From: Antrihabitans spumae
Lineage (GTDB): Bacteria; Actinomycetota; Actinomycetes; Mycobacteriales; Mycobacteriaceae
Length of the DNA: 64,000 nucleotides
Direction: 5' to 3'
Assembly: GCF_043944905.1 (NCBI RefSeq)
Contig: NZ_JBIMSN010000012.1
Coordinates: forward strand, 37,337-101,336
The notes beneath the pieces are model-generated. The model was not told the DNA's origin. It ran no database searches and saw only the letters and a list, made by a program, of their open reading frames with translations. Within the stretch, counting starts at the first letter, position 1; each line of letters begins with the position of its first letter. This document shows, in pieces, positions 8,927 through 16,215 of this stretch. The position numbers and the translations under genes were made by a program.

Positions 8927-9153
8927 ATGAACCACAAGACGCATCTTTATCTGATGGTCGGCCTTGCCGTGGTGGCGGTTTGTTGTTCTCCACCGGGAAT
9001 GCTGGCGGATGGTTCTCATTTGTGTGGGTGGGTGCGTGCATGGCGATGATGTTCTTCATGATGCGCGGTATGGGCGGTATGGGCGGCGGCAGGCGCGATG
9101 AGTCCGAGGACGACGAGCTATCGCCAGCACAGCGGCATGACCGTCATCGCTAG
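8927..9153 (+). pseudogene. Small membrane protein gene with a one-base frameshift
   Basis: A good GAGGAG site precedes the ATG at 8927, which opens MNHKTHLYLMVGLAVVAV. The frame then breaks at the TTTG near 8979. The next frame continues naturally as LLFSTGNAGGWF, a second helix GACMAMMFFMMRG, and a polar tail ending at 9153. One extra T would restore a 75-residue two-helix Met/Gly-rich protein of the sort found beside copper ATPases. The break is either a real deletion or a sequencing error in a short T run. It probably belonged to the same unit as the following ATPase. Confidence 0.6.
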
Positions 9154-9344
9154 CCCCTGGCTACGCCAGCTCGCACCCGGCCACAGCACGACGTTGTCGC
9201 GGGCACGGTGGCGCGCGCAGAGTTCAGGGCCGCGGGCGCTTGCCCGGGAACGTGTCTCCGCAGTCTTTACGCCCCCCGTGGGGCCGGTGGTAACGGGCTC
9301 GGGACACCTCTGGATCGGCATGTCGACAGTAGAAGGAGTTAGGC

Positions 9345-11811
9345 GTGGCTACCTCGGTTACAGGCTCTGATCGCAGCGTGGTGTTGGAGCTCGACGGTGT
9401 GCACTGGGCGACCCAGAAGAATGCGGTAGAAACAACTCTCGGGCGGCGGCCGGGAGTGGTTGGCGTGCAGGCGAATCCGGTGGCGCAGACCGCAACGGTG
9501 ACCTACGACCCGTCCCGCACCCGGGTCGAGGACCTCGCCGGCTGGATCAGAGACTGCGGATATCACTGCCGGGGGGAATCCGTCCCGGACCATCTGTGTC
9601 CTCCACCGGCACCGGCCACTGCCGCGCAAGTGCGTGTCACCTCCGGTGACCACGGCGGGCATGGCGCGCACCCGGGGCATGGTGTGGGTGCCACGCCCGG
9701 TGCGGTGACGGATCGGATGGGGAGCCCGGCCGAGGTGATGGGTCACGGTGGACATGGGGAGATGTCGATGGCCGGCATGGTCCGTGACATGCGTAACCGG
9801 TTCCTGGTGGCGGTGGTGTTCGCCGTGGTGGTCACGTTGTGGTCGCGGATCGGGCGCGATGTGCTCGGCTTTGGTGTGGCGGCACCGTTCGGGTTGCGCG
9901 ACGATGTGTTCCAGCTGATCTTGAGCCTGCCGGTGATCTTCTACTCGGCGCAGATCTTCTTCGCCGGGGCTGTGCGCGCGTTGCGGGCCCGGACGTTGGA
10001 CATGATGGTGCTGGTCGCGGTGGCGGTGGGTGCCGGCTGGGTGTACTCGGTCGGGGTCACCGTCACCGGGGGCGGTGAAGTCTTCTATGAAGCGGCGACG
10101 ATCCTGACCGCGTTCGTCCTGCTCGGACACTATTTCGAGATGCGCGCGCGTGGGGGAGCCAACGAGGCGGTTCGGGCGCTGCTCAAGCTGGCGCCACCGA
10201 TGGCCATGGTGTTTCGCGATGGTGAGCCGGTGGAGATTCCCACCGATCAGGTTGTCGTCGGCGACGTGCTGCTGGTCCGCCCCGGTTCCAAGATCGCGGT
10301 GGACGGGGTCGTCGAAGACGGGGACAGCGACGTCGACGAGTCCACCGTGACCGGGGAGAGTCTGCCCGTGCACAAGGGCCCCGGCGACGACGTGGTTGGG
10401 GCCACCATCAACACCACCGGCACCCTGCGGGGTCCGGGCTACCAGGGTCGGCGCGGACACCGCCCTGGCGCAGGTCGTGAAGCTGGTGCAGGAGGCGCAG
10501 AACTCGAAGGCGCCGGGGCAGCGGCTGGCGGACCGGGCCGCGTTCTGGCTGGTACTGGTCGCGTTATTGGGCGGGGTCGGCACATTCGTGGTGTGGCTGT
10601 CGGTCGGTCGGTCGGTCAGCGAGGCTTTGCTGTTCGCGATCACGGTGGTGGTGGTGACCTGCCCGGACGCGTTGGGCCTGGCCACCCCGACCGCGATCAT
10701 GGTGGGCACCGGTCTCGGTGCGGGTCGCGGGGTGTTGTTCAAGAACGCGACCGCGATCGAAACGTCGAAAAAGATCGACGTCGTGGTGATGGACAAGACC
10801 GGCACCTTGACCTTGGGTGCGCCGGAGGTGACCGACCTGATCGTCGACGGGTTGCCCGAGACCGACGCGCTGGCGCTGATCGCGGCGGTCGAACGCAATT
10901 CCGAACATCCGTTGGCCGCAGCGGTCGTGCAGCACGCCGATGCCGCTGGCGTGCGCCGCTTGGATGCTCGGAACTTCACCAACGTGGCTGGCCAAGGTGC
11001 CGTCGCGACGGTCGACGGGCACCGGGTCGTGGTGGGCAACACCCGACTGATGGTCGCCGAGGAAATCGACCTCGGCGTGCTCGGTGCCCGGCAGCAGGAG
11101 CTCGCCGCTGGGGGGCGGACCTCGGTGCTCGCCGCCGTCGATGGCCGGGCCGTCGCGGTGATCGGTATCGCCGATGCGGTGCGACCCACCTCCGCCGCCG
11201 CGGTTGCGGAGTTGCGTTCTCTTGGTGTCGAGGTGGTCATGCTCACCGGGGACAACGCTGCCACCGCGCGCCGGATCGCCGCGCAGATCGGCGTCACCGA
11301 GGTGATCGCCGACGTGCTGCCCGGCGACAAGGCGGCGAAGGTCAAAGAGCTCATCGCCGCTGGGCGTCGGGTGGCGATGGTCGGTGACGGGGTCAACGAC
11401 GCCCCGGCGCTGGCCCAGGCCGACCTCGGGATCGCGATCGGGGCGGGCACCGACGTCGCGGTGGAAACCGCGGATGTGGTGCTGATGCGTTCCGATCCCC
11501 TCGATGTCGCGGTGGCGCTGCGGATCGGGCGGGGGACGGTCCGCAAGATGAAGCAGAATCTCGGCTGGGCGATCGGTTACAACTCCATCGCGCTGCCGAT
11601 CGCGGCCGGTGTCTTCGAACCGGCGTTCGGGCTGGTGCTGCGCCCCGAGATCGCGGCCATCACGATGGCCGGGTCCAGCTTGCTCGTAGCGGTGAATGCG
11701 CTGACCCTCAAGCGACTCCGACTACCCAGTCCCACACTTCCGGCGACACCGGGGCCGCTGGGCAAGCAGCCGGCCGAGCCGGCCGATGTGGCCGCCGCCG
11801 AGCGACGCTGA
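9345..11811 (+). pseudogene. CopB-like heavy-metal P1B-type ATPase, broken by one-base insertion
   Basis: Translation starts at a GTG with AAGGAG 7 bases upstream. The first frame gives a degenerate HMA domain without CxxC, a His/Met-rich linker (GDHGGHGAHPGHG, HGGHGEMSM), membrane helices and the actuator loop TGES. It leaves frame in the G4 run at 10429-10432. The next frame continues seamlessly with ADTALAQVVKLV, the ion-site motif TCPDALGLATP, the phosphorylation motif DKTGTLT, and GDGVNDAP, ending at 11811. One fewer G restores about 822 residues. The His/Met-rich N-terminus resembles CopB copper exporters, but CPD replaces the usual CPC or CPH. It may be non-functional as sequenced. Confidence 0.85.
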
Positions 11812-11841
11812 CATGGCCTGGCCGGTGACGTCGCCGCGTGT

Positions 11842-12930
11842 ATGTCGTGGCGTCATCGGCGAGGCGCGGTGTGTCCGCCGGTGACCGGCTCATCCCTGCG
11901 CGGCCGTCCGGCCGCCTTGACTCACCATCCGGCACCGCTACGGATGCTGTGGATTACCGCCGCCCTGGGTGCCTGTTTCCTGGGTGTGCGGTGGGGACTA
12001 CGAGACGCGCCGCCGCTGTGGTTTGCCGCCTTGCGGGCCTTGCTCGGCGGGGCCGCGTTGGCCGCCGTCGCCGCCGCTCAGCGTCGGCCGCTGCCACGGT
12101 CGGCCCGCACCTGGGGCCGGGTCGGGGTGCTCGGGCTGGTCAACGTGAGCCTGGCGTTTGCGGCCATGTTCGCCGGCATCGCCGGGTTGGCTACCGGCAC
12201 CGCCGCGGTGCTGTCCAACGCCCAGCCGCTGCTGATTCTGCTGCCCGCCTGGTGGCTGTACGGGGAGCGGGTGTCGGCGCGGGCCACGATCGCGTTGGTG
12301 GCGGGGTTCGGTGGGCTGCTGGTGGTCGCGGTGCCCGGCGGCGGCGGATCCGGGGCGCTGCTGTCACTGCTGTCCGCGGCCGCGGTCACCGCCGGAACGT
12401 TGATGGTGCGCCACCTGGGCGACGTCGACGTCGTGGTGGCGAGCGCGGCGCATTTCCTGTTCGGTGGGGTAGCGCTGGCCGGAGTCGCCTTCGCTGTGGA
12501 AGGCGTCCCGGACATCGCCTGGACGCTGCGCTTCGTGGCCGTCCTCGCCTTCCTCGGCCTGATCGCGACCGCGGCGACGACGCTGGCCTGGTTCGTGGAG
12601 ACCCAGCGTTGCCCGCTGTCCGCGCTGACCCCATGGATGTTCCTCGTCCCCGTTTTCGGGTTGCTGATCGGTCTCGTCGTCTTGGGTGAACGCCCCGATG
12701 TCTGGACGGTCACGGGCGTCGTCCTGGTGCTGGTCAGCATGCGGGTGGCGCTGACGAAGCACAGCGTCCCCGGCGCCGGTCCCGGGTTACCTGCATGTGG
12801 CGGACTCCCTCGACCCGCCGTGGCAGCCTCATCAACGAGGTCACTCAAAATGAAGGAAGGCGGAGCGCGTGAGCAGCAACGACATGTTTTCAAGTTGTGG
12901 TGGGCGTGGATGGGTCCGCCGAGTCGCTGA
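11842..12930 (+). CDS. EamA/DMT family transporter
   Basis: Ten hydrophobic segments are arranged as two EamA repeats. The first runs from MLWITAALGACFLGVRWGL, and the second from SAAAVTAGTLMVRHLG to the end of the membrane region at about residue 310. This is the layout of drug/metabolite transporters such as RhaT/YdcZ-type exporters. The start is uncertain: ATG 11842, GTG 11881 or ATG 11944 are possible and none has a strong ribosome site. The last 40 residues look non-native, because the frame runs on through the start of a universal-stress-protein remnant. This suggests the true C-terminus was lost. Confidence 0.8.
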   Translation: MSWRHRRGAVCPPVTGSSLRGRPAALTHHPAPLRMLWITAALGACFLGVRWGLRDAPPLWFAALRALLGGAALAAVAAAQRRPLPRSARTWGRVGVLGLVNVSLAFAAMFAGIAGLATGTAAVLSNAQPLLILLPAWWLYGERVSARATIALVAGFGGLLVVAVPGGGGSGALLSLLSAAAVTAGTLMVRHLGDVDVVVASAAHFLFGGVALAGVAFAVEGVPDIAWTLRFVAVLAFLGLIATAATTLAWFVETQRCPLSALTPWMFLVPVFGLLIGLVVLGERPDVWTVTGVVLVLVSMRVALTKHSVPGAGPGLPACGGLPRPAVAASSTRSLKMKEGGAREQQRHVFKLWWAWMGPPSR

Positions 12931-13025
12931 GGCCCTCGATGGGCGGCGACCGAAGCCCGACTGCGGAACGGGGCCCGCAAGAGCTTTGGCCGATCAGAAT
13001 CAGTCTGGTCGAGCCCGGCAATATT
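12869..13025 (+). pseudogene. Universal stress protein N-terminal remnant
   Basis: From a GTG at 12869 the DNA encodes, over shifting frames, SSNDM, then VVVGVDGSAESL (the conserved first strand and nucleotide-loop start of Usp proteins), then AATEARLRNGA. No single frame holds more than about 15 of these residues, so at least two indels are present, and the C-terminal domain is gone. It overlaps the tail of the EamA frame. Confidence 0.5.
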
Positions 13026-13132
13026 CCGGCAGAGACTTAACGGCCGTTTCCGGGTGAGTCGTTGGACACCGGGATGCGGCCGTTGCCCCAAGGGTCAACG
13101 TGGCCTCTCGTGCTGGCAAGCTGGTTATCTCG

Positions 13133-13149
13133 ATACCCCCTATGGGTAT
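13133..13149. promoter_or_regulatory. CsoR-type copper operator
   Basis: ATACCC-CCTAT-GGGTAT is a 17-bp palindrome 54 bases upstream of the HMA chaperone start. It matches the actinobacterial CsoR operator architecture (ATACCC/GGGTAT arms around a C/G-T-A core). A site with the same arms occurs at 19826-19842 before the second copper operon. No csoR gene is visible in the window, so control would be in trans. Confidence 0.7.
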
Positions 13150-13203
13150 AAGCTGAGGACCGACAAGCGCTCGGCGTGTCGTTATGAGAAGGGTGAGAAG
13201 TCG

Positions 13204-13473
13204 ATGAATGTCACAACCTACAAAGTCGAGGCAATGACCTGCGGGCACTGCGTGTCGACGGTGAAGGCCGCGGTTGGTTCCGTCGTCGGTGTTACCGCTG
13301 TGGATGTGGATCTGCGGGCAGGAACCGTGATCACTACAGGCACGTACGCGGATTCCGCTGTTGCGGAAGCCATCTCGAAAGCAGGGTACGAGGTCGTCGC
13401 CACCGAACCCGAAGCGACCGCCGGTAGCTTGCTTCCGCTGGTCGGCAAATCCGGCGGCTGCTGCTGCGGCTAG
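13204..13473 (+). CDS. HMA-domain copper chaperone (CopZ-like) with Cys-rich tail
   Basis: I chose the ATG at 13204 because the HMA fold begins there and the CsoR-type site lies upstream. The 89-residue product contains the metal-binding loop AMTCGHC at about residues 10-16, and the beta-alpha-beta-beta-alpha-beta pattern continues to about residue 67. The C-terminal extension ends GGCCCG, a cluster of three Cys not normally found in CopZ. It should bind Cu(I) in the cytosol and pass it to a P-type ATPase. The nearest intact one is CopA at 16216-18492. Confidence 0.88.
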   Translation: MNVTTYKVEAMTCGHCVSTVKAAVGSVVGVTAVDVDLRAGTVITTGTYADSAVAEAISKAGYEVVATEPEATAGSLLPLVGKSGGCCCG

Positions 13474-13621
13474 GCGTCGGCGGGATGGGGGAACTCTAAT
13501 CGTCGTGATCGCGATCGGCCCGGTCCTCACGGTCACGTTGGCGCGTGCCGGCGTTGCTACTTTGCGGCTCAATAACTGGCTGATTCAGCCAGTCATCGAG
13601 GGGAGAGCCTTGCATACACCC

Positions 13622-13699
13622 CAGGCCGATATGGTGATCGAGCTCGTCCGCGCCACCTACCCGAAGATGATCCAGAACCTCAGCTGGGCAGCCCGGATA
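13622..13699 (+). pseudogene. Fragment of P1B-type ATPase C-terminal region
   Basis: One frame reads ADMVIELVRATYPKMIQNLSWA, which is the helix after the P-domain in CopB-like ATPases (compare RSDPLDVAVALRIGRGTVRKMKQNLGWA in the gene at 9345). Nothing upstream or downstream continues the protein. It is a short relic, probably of a decayed duplicate. Confidence 0.5.
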
Positions 13700-13745
13700 C
13701 AACGGCTTCGCGTCTGGGGCGATCTGGGCGTAACGCTGCGGTCAG

Positions 13746-13765
13746 CACAGCGCGTAGGCGCTGTG
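13746..13765. terminator. GC-rich hairpin CACAGCGC-GTAG-GCGCTGTG
   Basis: The hairpin has a perfect 8-bp stem and a 4-base loop, lies in gene-poor DNA downstream of the HMA gene and ATPase fragment, and has no T-tract. It could terminate the chaperone transcript or be a relic of the decayed module. Confidence 0.4.
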
Positions 13766-14059
13766 CGGAGGTGTCCGCGTTATCGCGGACTGCGGCGAGT
13801 TGGCGCAGTTGGGCGGTGATTCAAACGTCATTCCGGCTTAAGAAGCCGAGTCGCCACGACGGACGGGCTGCAGCAGCGATAGCCGCCGCCCAGCCAGGAT
13901 CCGGTTATGGTTCCCGGCGGGCGACCTGTCACTCAGCTGGGGGCTCATCTGGTCGAACCACCCAGGTCAAATCCACGTTGGTCGAGGAACATGGTCGAGG
14001 GAACATCCCTCTCGATCACAACAGCGTCAGTGTGGGTGTTCACTATGAGCGGGTTCCGG

Positions 14060-14746
14060 CTATCGACAGTTGCGCTGTTCGGCATCACGAATACGCGCGA
14101 ATCGGTCGGCGGTGATCGCCCACAATTCATGATCTGTTCGTCGTCCACCGACGTCGAGGTAGCCGCTCATCGTGCCTTCGTATATCAACCCGATGCGGGT
14201 GACCAGTCTTTTGGCTGCGACATTGGTGATGCTGATCGGCGCCGAGATGCGATGCAATCCGAGTTCGGCGAAGCCGTGCTCGAGTATCAATGTGGCTGCG
14301 GTGATCCCGATGCCTGACCGTCCATGCGCTGAATCCACCCAGATCCCAACCTCGGCGGTCCCGTTGTGCATGTCGATCCATTCGAAGTTGCACTGGCCGG
14401 CAAACCGTCCATCCACTTCGATCACCATGGGCAGTGCGTGGCCTGCCGTTGTGACGGCTCGACTGTGTAGACATTCGCGGATCCACACTGTCTCGGTGTG
14501 GCGCTGCTCCCAACATGTATTCGACGACGTCCAGAACGGTTCAATGACGGCCTGATTTTGTAGCCGTAGCTGGCGCCATGCTGGGGCATCCGAGATGCGG
14601 GGACACCGTAGAGTGACCGTGCTGTCGGTGGGACTGGGTCCTGTGATCGTGAGTTGCCGGCGTTTCGGCTGCCAGGCGGTGAACCGGTCGCGGACGCGTC
14701 CGGCGTAGAACCTGGCAACTGTTTCTGTCATCGACTTCTTGCGCAT
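14060..14746 (-). CDS. GNAT family N-acetyltransferase (RimJ/RimL-like)
   Basis: The ATG at 14746 is preceded by GGAGG at a spacing of 7 bases. The 228-residue protein has the RimJ/RimL layout, including VTLRCPRISDAPAWRQLR near residue 44, a central ADxxG-like sheet (GTAEVGIWVDSAHGRSGIGITA) that forms the acetyl-CoA pyrophosphate loop, and NVAAKRLVTRIGLIYEG, the hallmark of this subfamily. It would transfer acetyl groups to a protein N-terminus or small amine. The window gives no clue to the substrate. It sits alone amid copper-module debris. Confidence 0.88.
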   Translation of the reverse strand: MRKKSMTETVARFYAGRVRDRFTAWQPKRRQLTITGPSPTDSTVTLRCPRISDAPAWRQLRLQNQAVIEPFWTSSNTCWEQRHTETVWIRECLHSRAVTTAGHALPMVIEVDGRFAGQCNFEWIDMHNGTAEVGIWVDSAHGRSGIGITAATLILEHGFAELGLHRISAPISITNVAAKRLVTRIGLIYEGTMSGYLDVGGRRTDHELWAITADRFARIRDAEQRNCR

Positions 14747-15086
14747 GGTGAGACCTCCGAGGTCGTCCGCCCGGTCCGTAACACGACCCTTCGAGGTCTC
14801 CGTTGGGACCCGGGACAGGTCCGATTAGCTGGTACCGACCGGCGACGGTGTAAACAACGTTGTGCACATCAGTGACAAAAGGTGTTGATGCACAAGTCGA
14901 AGTAACAACACCTGTAGCAATGGCCAGATGCTGGCTGGTGCGGTCGGCAAATGTCGGTGTCCGCTCCTCACCGAGGCGTCGCCGAGAAACAGCGTCGGCG
15001 GTACCACCCGATGGAGAACGGCAGGACTTAGTGCAGTGCGAACGGCCAACGTTTCGACTTGTTGACGCTGGCGGCGGGCCTACCCA
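14747..15086. other. Intergenic region, no gene recognised
   Basis: This 340-base stretch lies upstream of the acetyltransferase and downstream of the DUF6153-like gene, both on the minus strand. Short frames here have no recognisable family. It should contain the acetyltransferase promoter. Confidence 0.4.
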
Positions 15087-15482
15087 TCACACTCTCAACA
15101 CCGATAGCTGTTCGAGACTCAAGGTGGTCTGCGGGCGGGTCGGGCCCTTCCATATGATCGACTGCCGCTGCATCCGGTCGGGCCCGCGAGCCCACGAGGT
15201 CTGGCCGAGCAGCATTCGGGCACCGGCAAGCGCAACGGTGACCGTCATCACGACGAGAGAACTATGCATACCCGAGTGCACTGGGCACGGGCTGCCGCAA
15301 TCGGTTTCGTCTGAAGATGGATTGTCCGACGCTGCTGGGTAAAATAGCGCGGCATTGTCGCTCGCGGTATGAGTGGTATTCGGGGGGTGCCCGCCCGCGG
15401 AGTGTTCGACTGAAATCGAGTGCATGAGGAGAATGCCAACCAGCACTGTCACGACCACACTTATTCGTGCCGCGTTGATCAT
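15087..15482 (-). CDS. DUF6153-like small membrane/secreted protein
   Basis: I chose the ATG at 15482 because the product then aligns end to end with the paralogue at 6167: MINAARISVVVTVLVGILLMHSI against MKARHLLRAAAVMAVLFGVLFMHSL. GAGGG also lies just upstream. The 131-residue protein has a His-containing stretch, a CGSPCPVHSGMH motif (the paralogue has CTGDCSSHSGMQH), a second helix and the tail LSLEQLSVLRV. The frame itself is intact although it lies among decayed copper genes. Function is unknown; a metal link is inferred from its neighbours. Confidence 0.75.
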   Translation of the reverse strand: MINAARISVVVTVLVGILLMHSISVEHSAGGHPPNTTHTASDNAALFYPAASDNPSSDETDCGSPCPVHSGMHSSLVVMTVTVALAGARMLLGQTSWARGPDRMQRQSIIWKGPTRPQTTLSLEQLSVLRV

Positions 15483-15624
15483 CGTCGCCCTCATCAGCGG
15501 ACTCATCTTTCGACGATACTTCACGGATCTGGAAGTCGCGGTGCGGCCGCGAGCTGCCCGCCAAGACAAGTGATCGGATCGCCGCTGTAGGTGCCATCAG
15601 CGCTGTCGATTCGGCAAACGCCGG

Positions 15625-15724
15625 GATCGCGGGCGGGTCCAATACCGATGCCAAGCAGATGGCTCGCACGATCGTCGAAACTCAGCAGCAGGAGATCGAC
15701 ACGATGCGGCAGCTACTCGGCTGA
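15625..15724 (+). pseudogene. C-terminal fragment of a DUF305 protein
   Basis: The frame ending at the TGA 15722-15724 reads SNTDAKQMARTIVETQQQEI then DTMRQLLG. This matches the last helix of DUF305 proteins (compare KNGEAKALAGNIIAAQETEI in the intact gene at 6676). The rest of the gene, including both double-His motifs, is missing. It is a relic of a second DUF305 gene. Confidence 0.6.
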
Positions 15725-15747
15725 CCTGATCCACTTGTCGAGGAGAA

Positions 15748-15776
15748 GGCCGCACCCTCTGTTCGGGGGTGCGGCC
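15748..15776. terminator. Perfect 10-bp hairpin, likely bidirectional terminator
   Basis: GGCCGCACCC pairs with GGGTGCGGCC around a 9-base loop, 23 bases after the DUF305 fragment and just before the 3' end of the oppositely oriented ATPase fragment. Such stems between convergent units usually terminate both. It has outlived the decay of both genes. Confidence 0.65.
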
Positions 15777-15790
15777 CTGTCCTACGACGT

Positions 15791-16190
15791 TCAGCTACTC
15801 GATACCGCGTCCCGGCGGCCGTCGCCCACAGCGCCCGTGATGATATCCGGCGTGCGGTCGAGTCGACGCAACAACTGTGCGTTGGCTGCGACCCGACCGG
15901 TGCAAGCACTCCGGCTGCGAGGGGAACGGAGATGAGGTTGTATCCCGCTGCCCACCAAAGGTTTTGCTTCATCTTCCGGTACGACGCTCGGGAGAGTTCG
16001 ATCACCGACAGGACCGATCGCGGGACGTCGCTTGCCAGGATCACTCCGGCCGACGCGATCGCTACGTCGATCCCTGCGCCGATCGCGATGCCGACGTCGG
16101 CTGGGGCGAGTGCCGGCGCGCATCGTTGACTCCGTCACCGACCATCGCCACCGGTTCGGCCTTCCTGTCGCAGGGCAGCAGGGTGTAGTC
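15791..16190 (-). pseudogene. C-terminal remnant of a CopB-like P1B ATPase
   Basis: Reading leftward from about 16190, the DNA encodes AEPVAMVGDGVNDA, then shifts frame to DVGIAIGAGIDVAI. It continues ILASDVPRSVLSVIELSRAS, YRKMKQNLWWAAGYN and LAAGVLAPVG, then after a deletion gives NAQLLRRLDRTPD. This is the end of the P-domain and the last two helices of a CopB-type ATPase. The N-terminal three quarters are absent. With the DUF305 fragment and the DUF6153-like gene it forms a decayed second copy of the 6-12 kb copper module. Confidence 0.65.
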
Positions 16191-16215
16191 GTCCTTCCCT
16201 CCGGGTGTCGGTTGA

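Noticed and set aside
9339..11546. 735-residue frame on the minus strand opposite the CopB-like ATPase
   Set aside because: It is rich in Thr, Ser, Arg and Pro with no domain, and is the mirror of a high-GC coding strand that has all P-type ATPase motifs.
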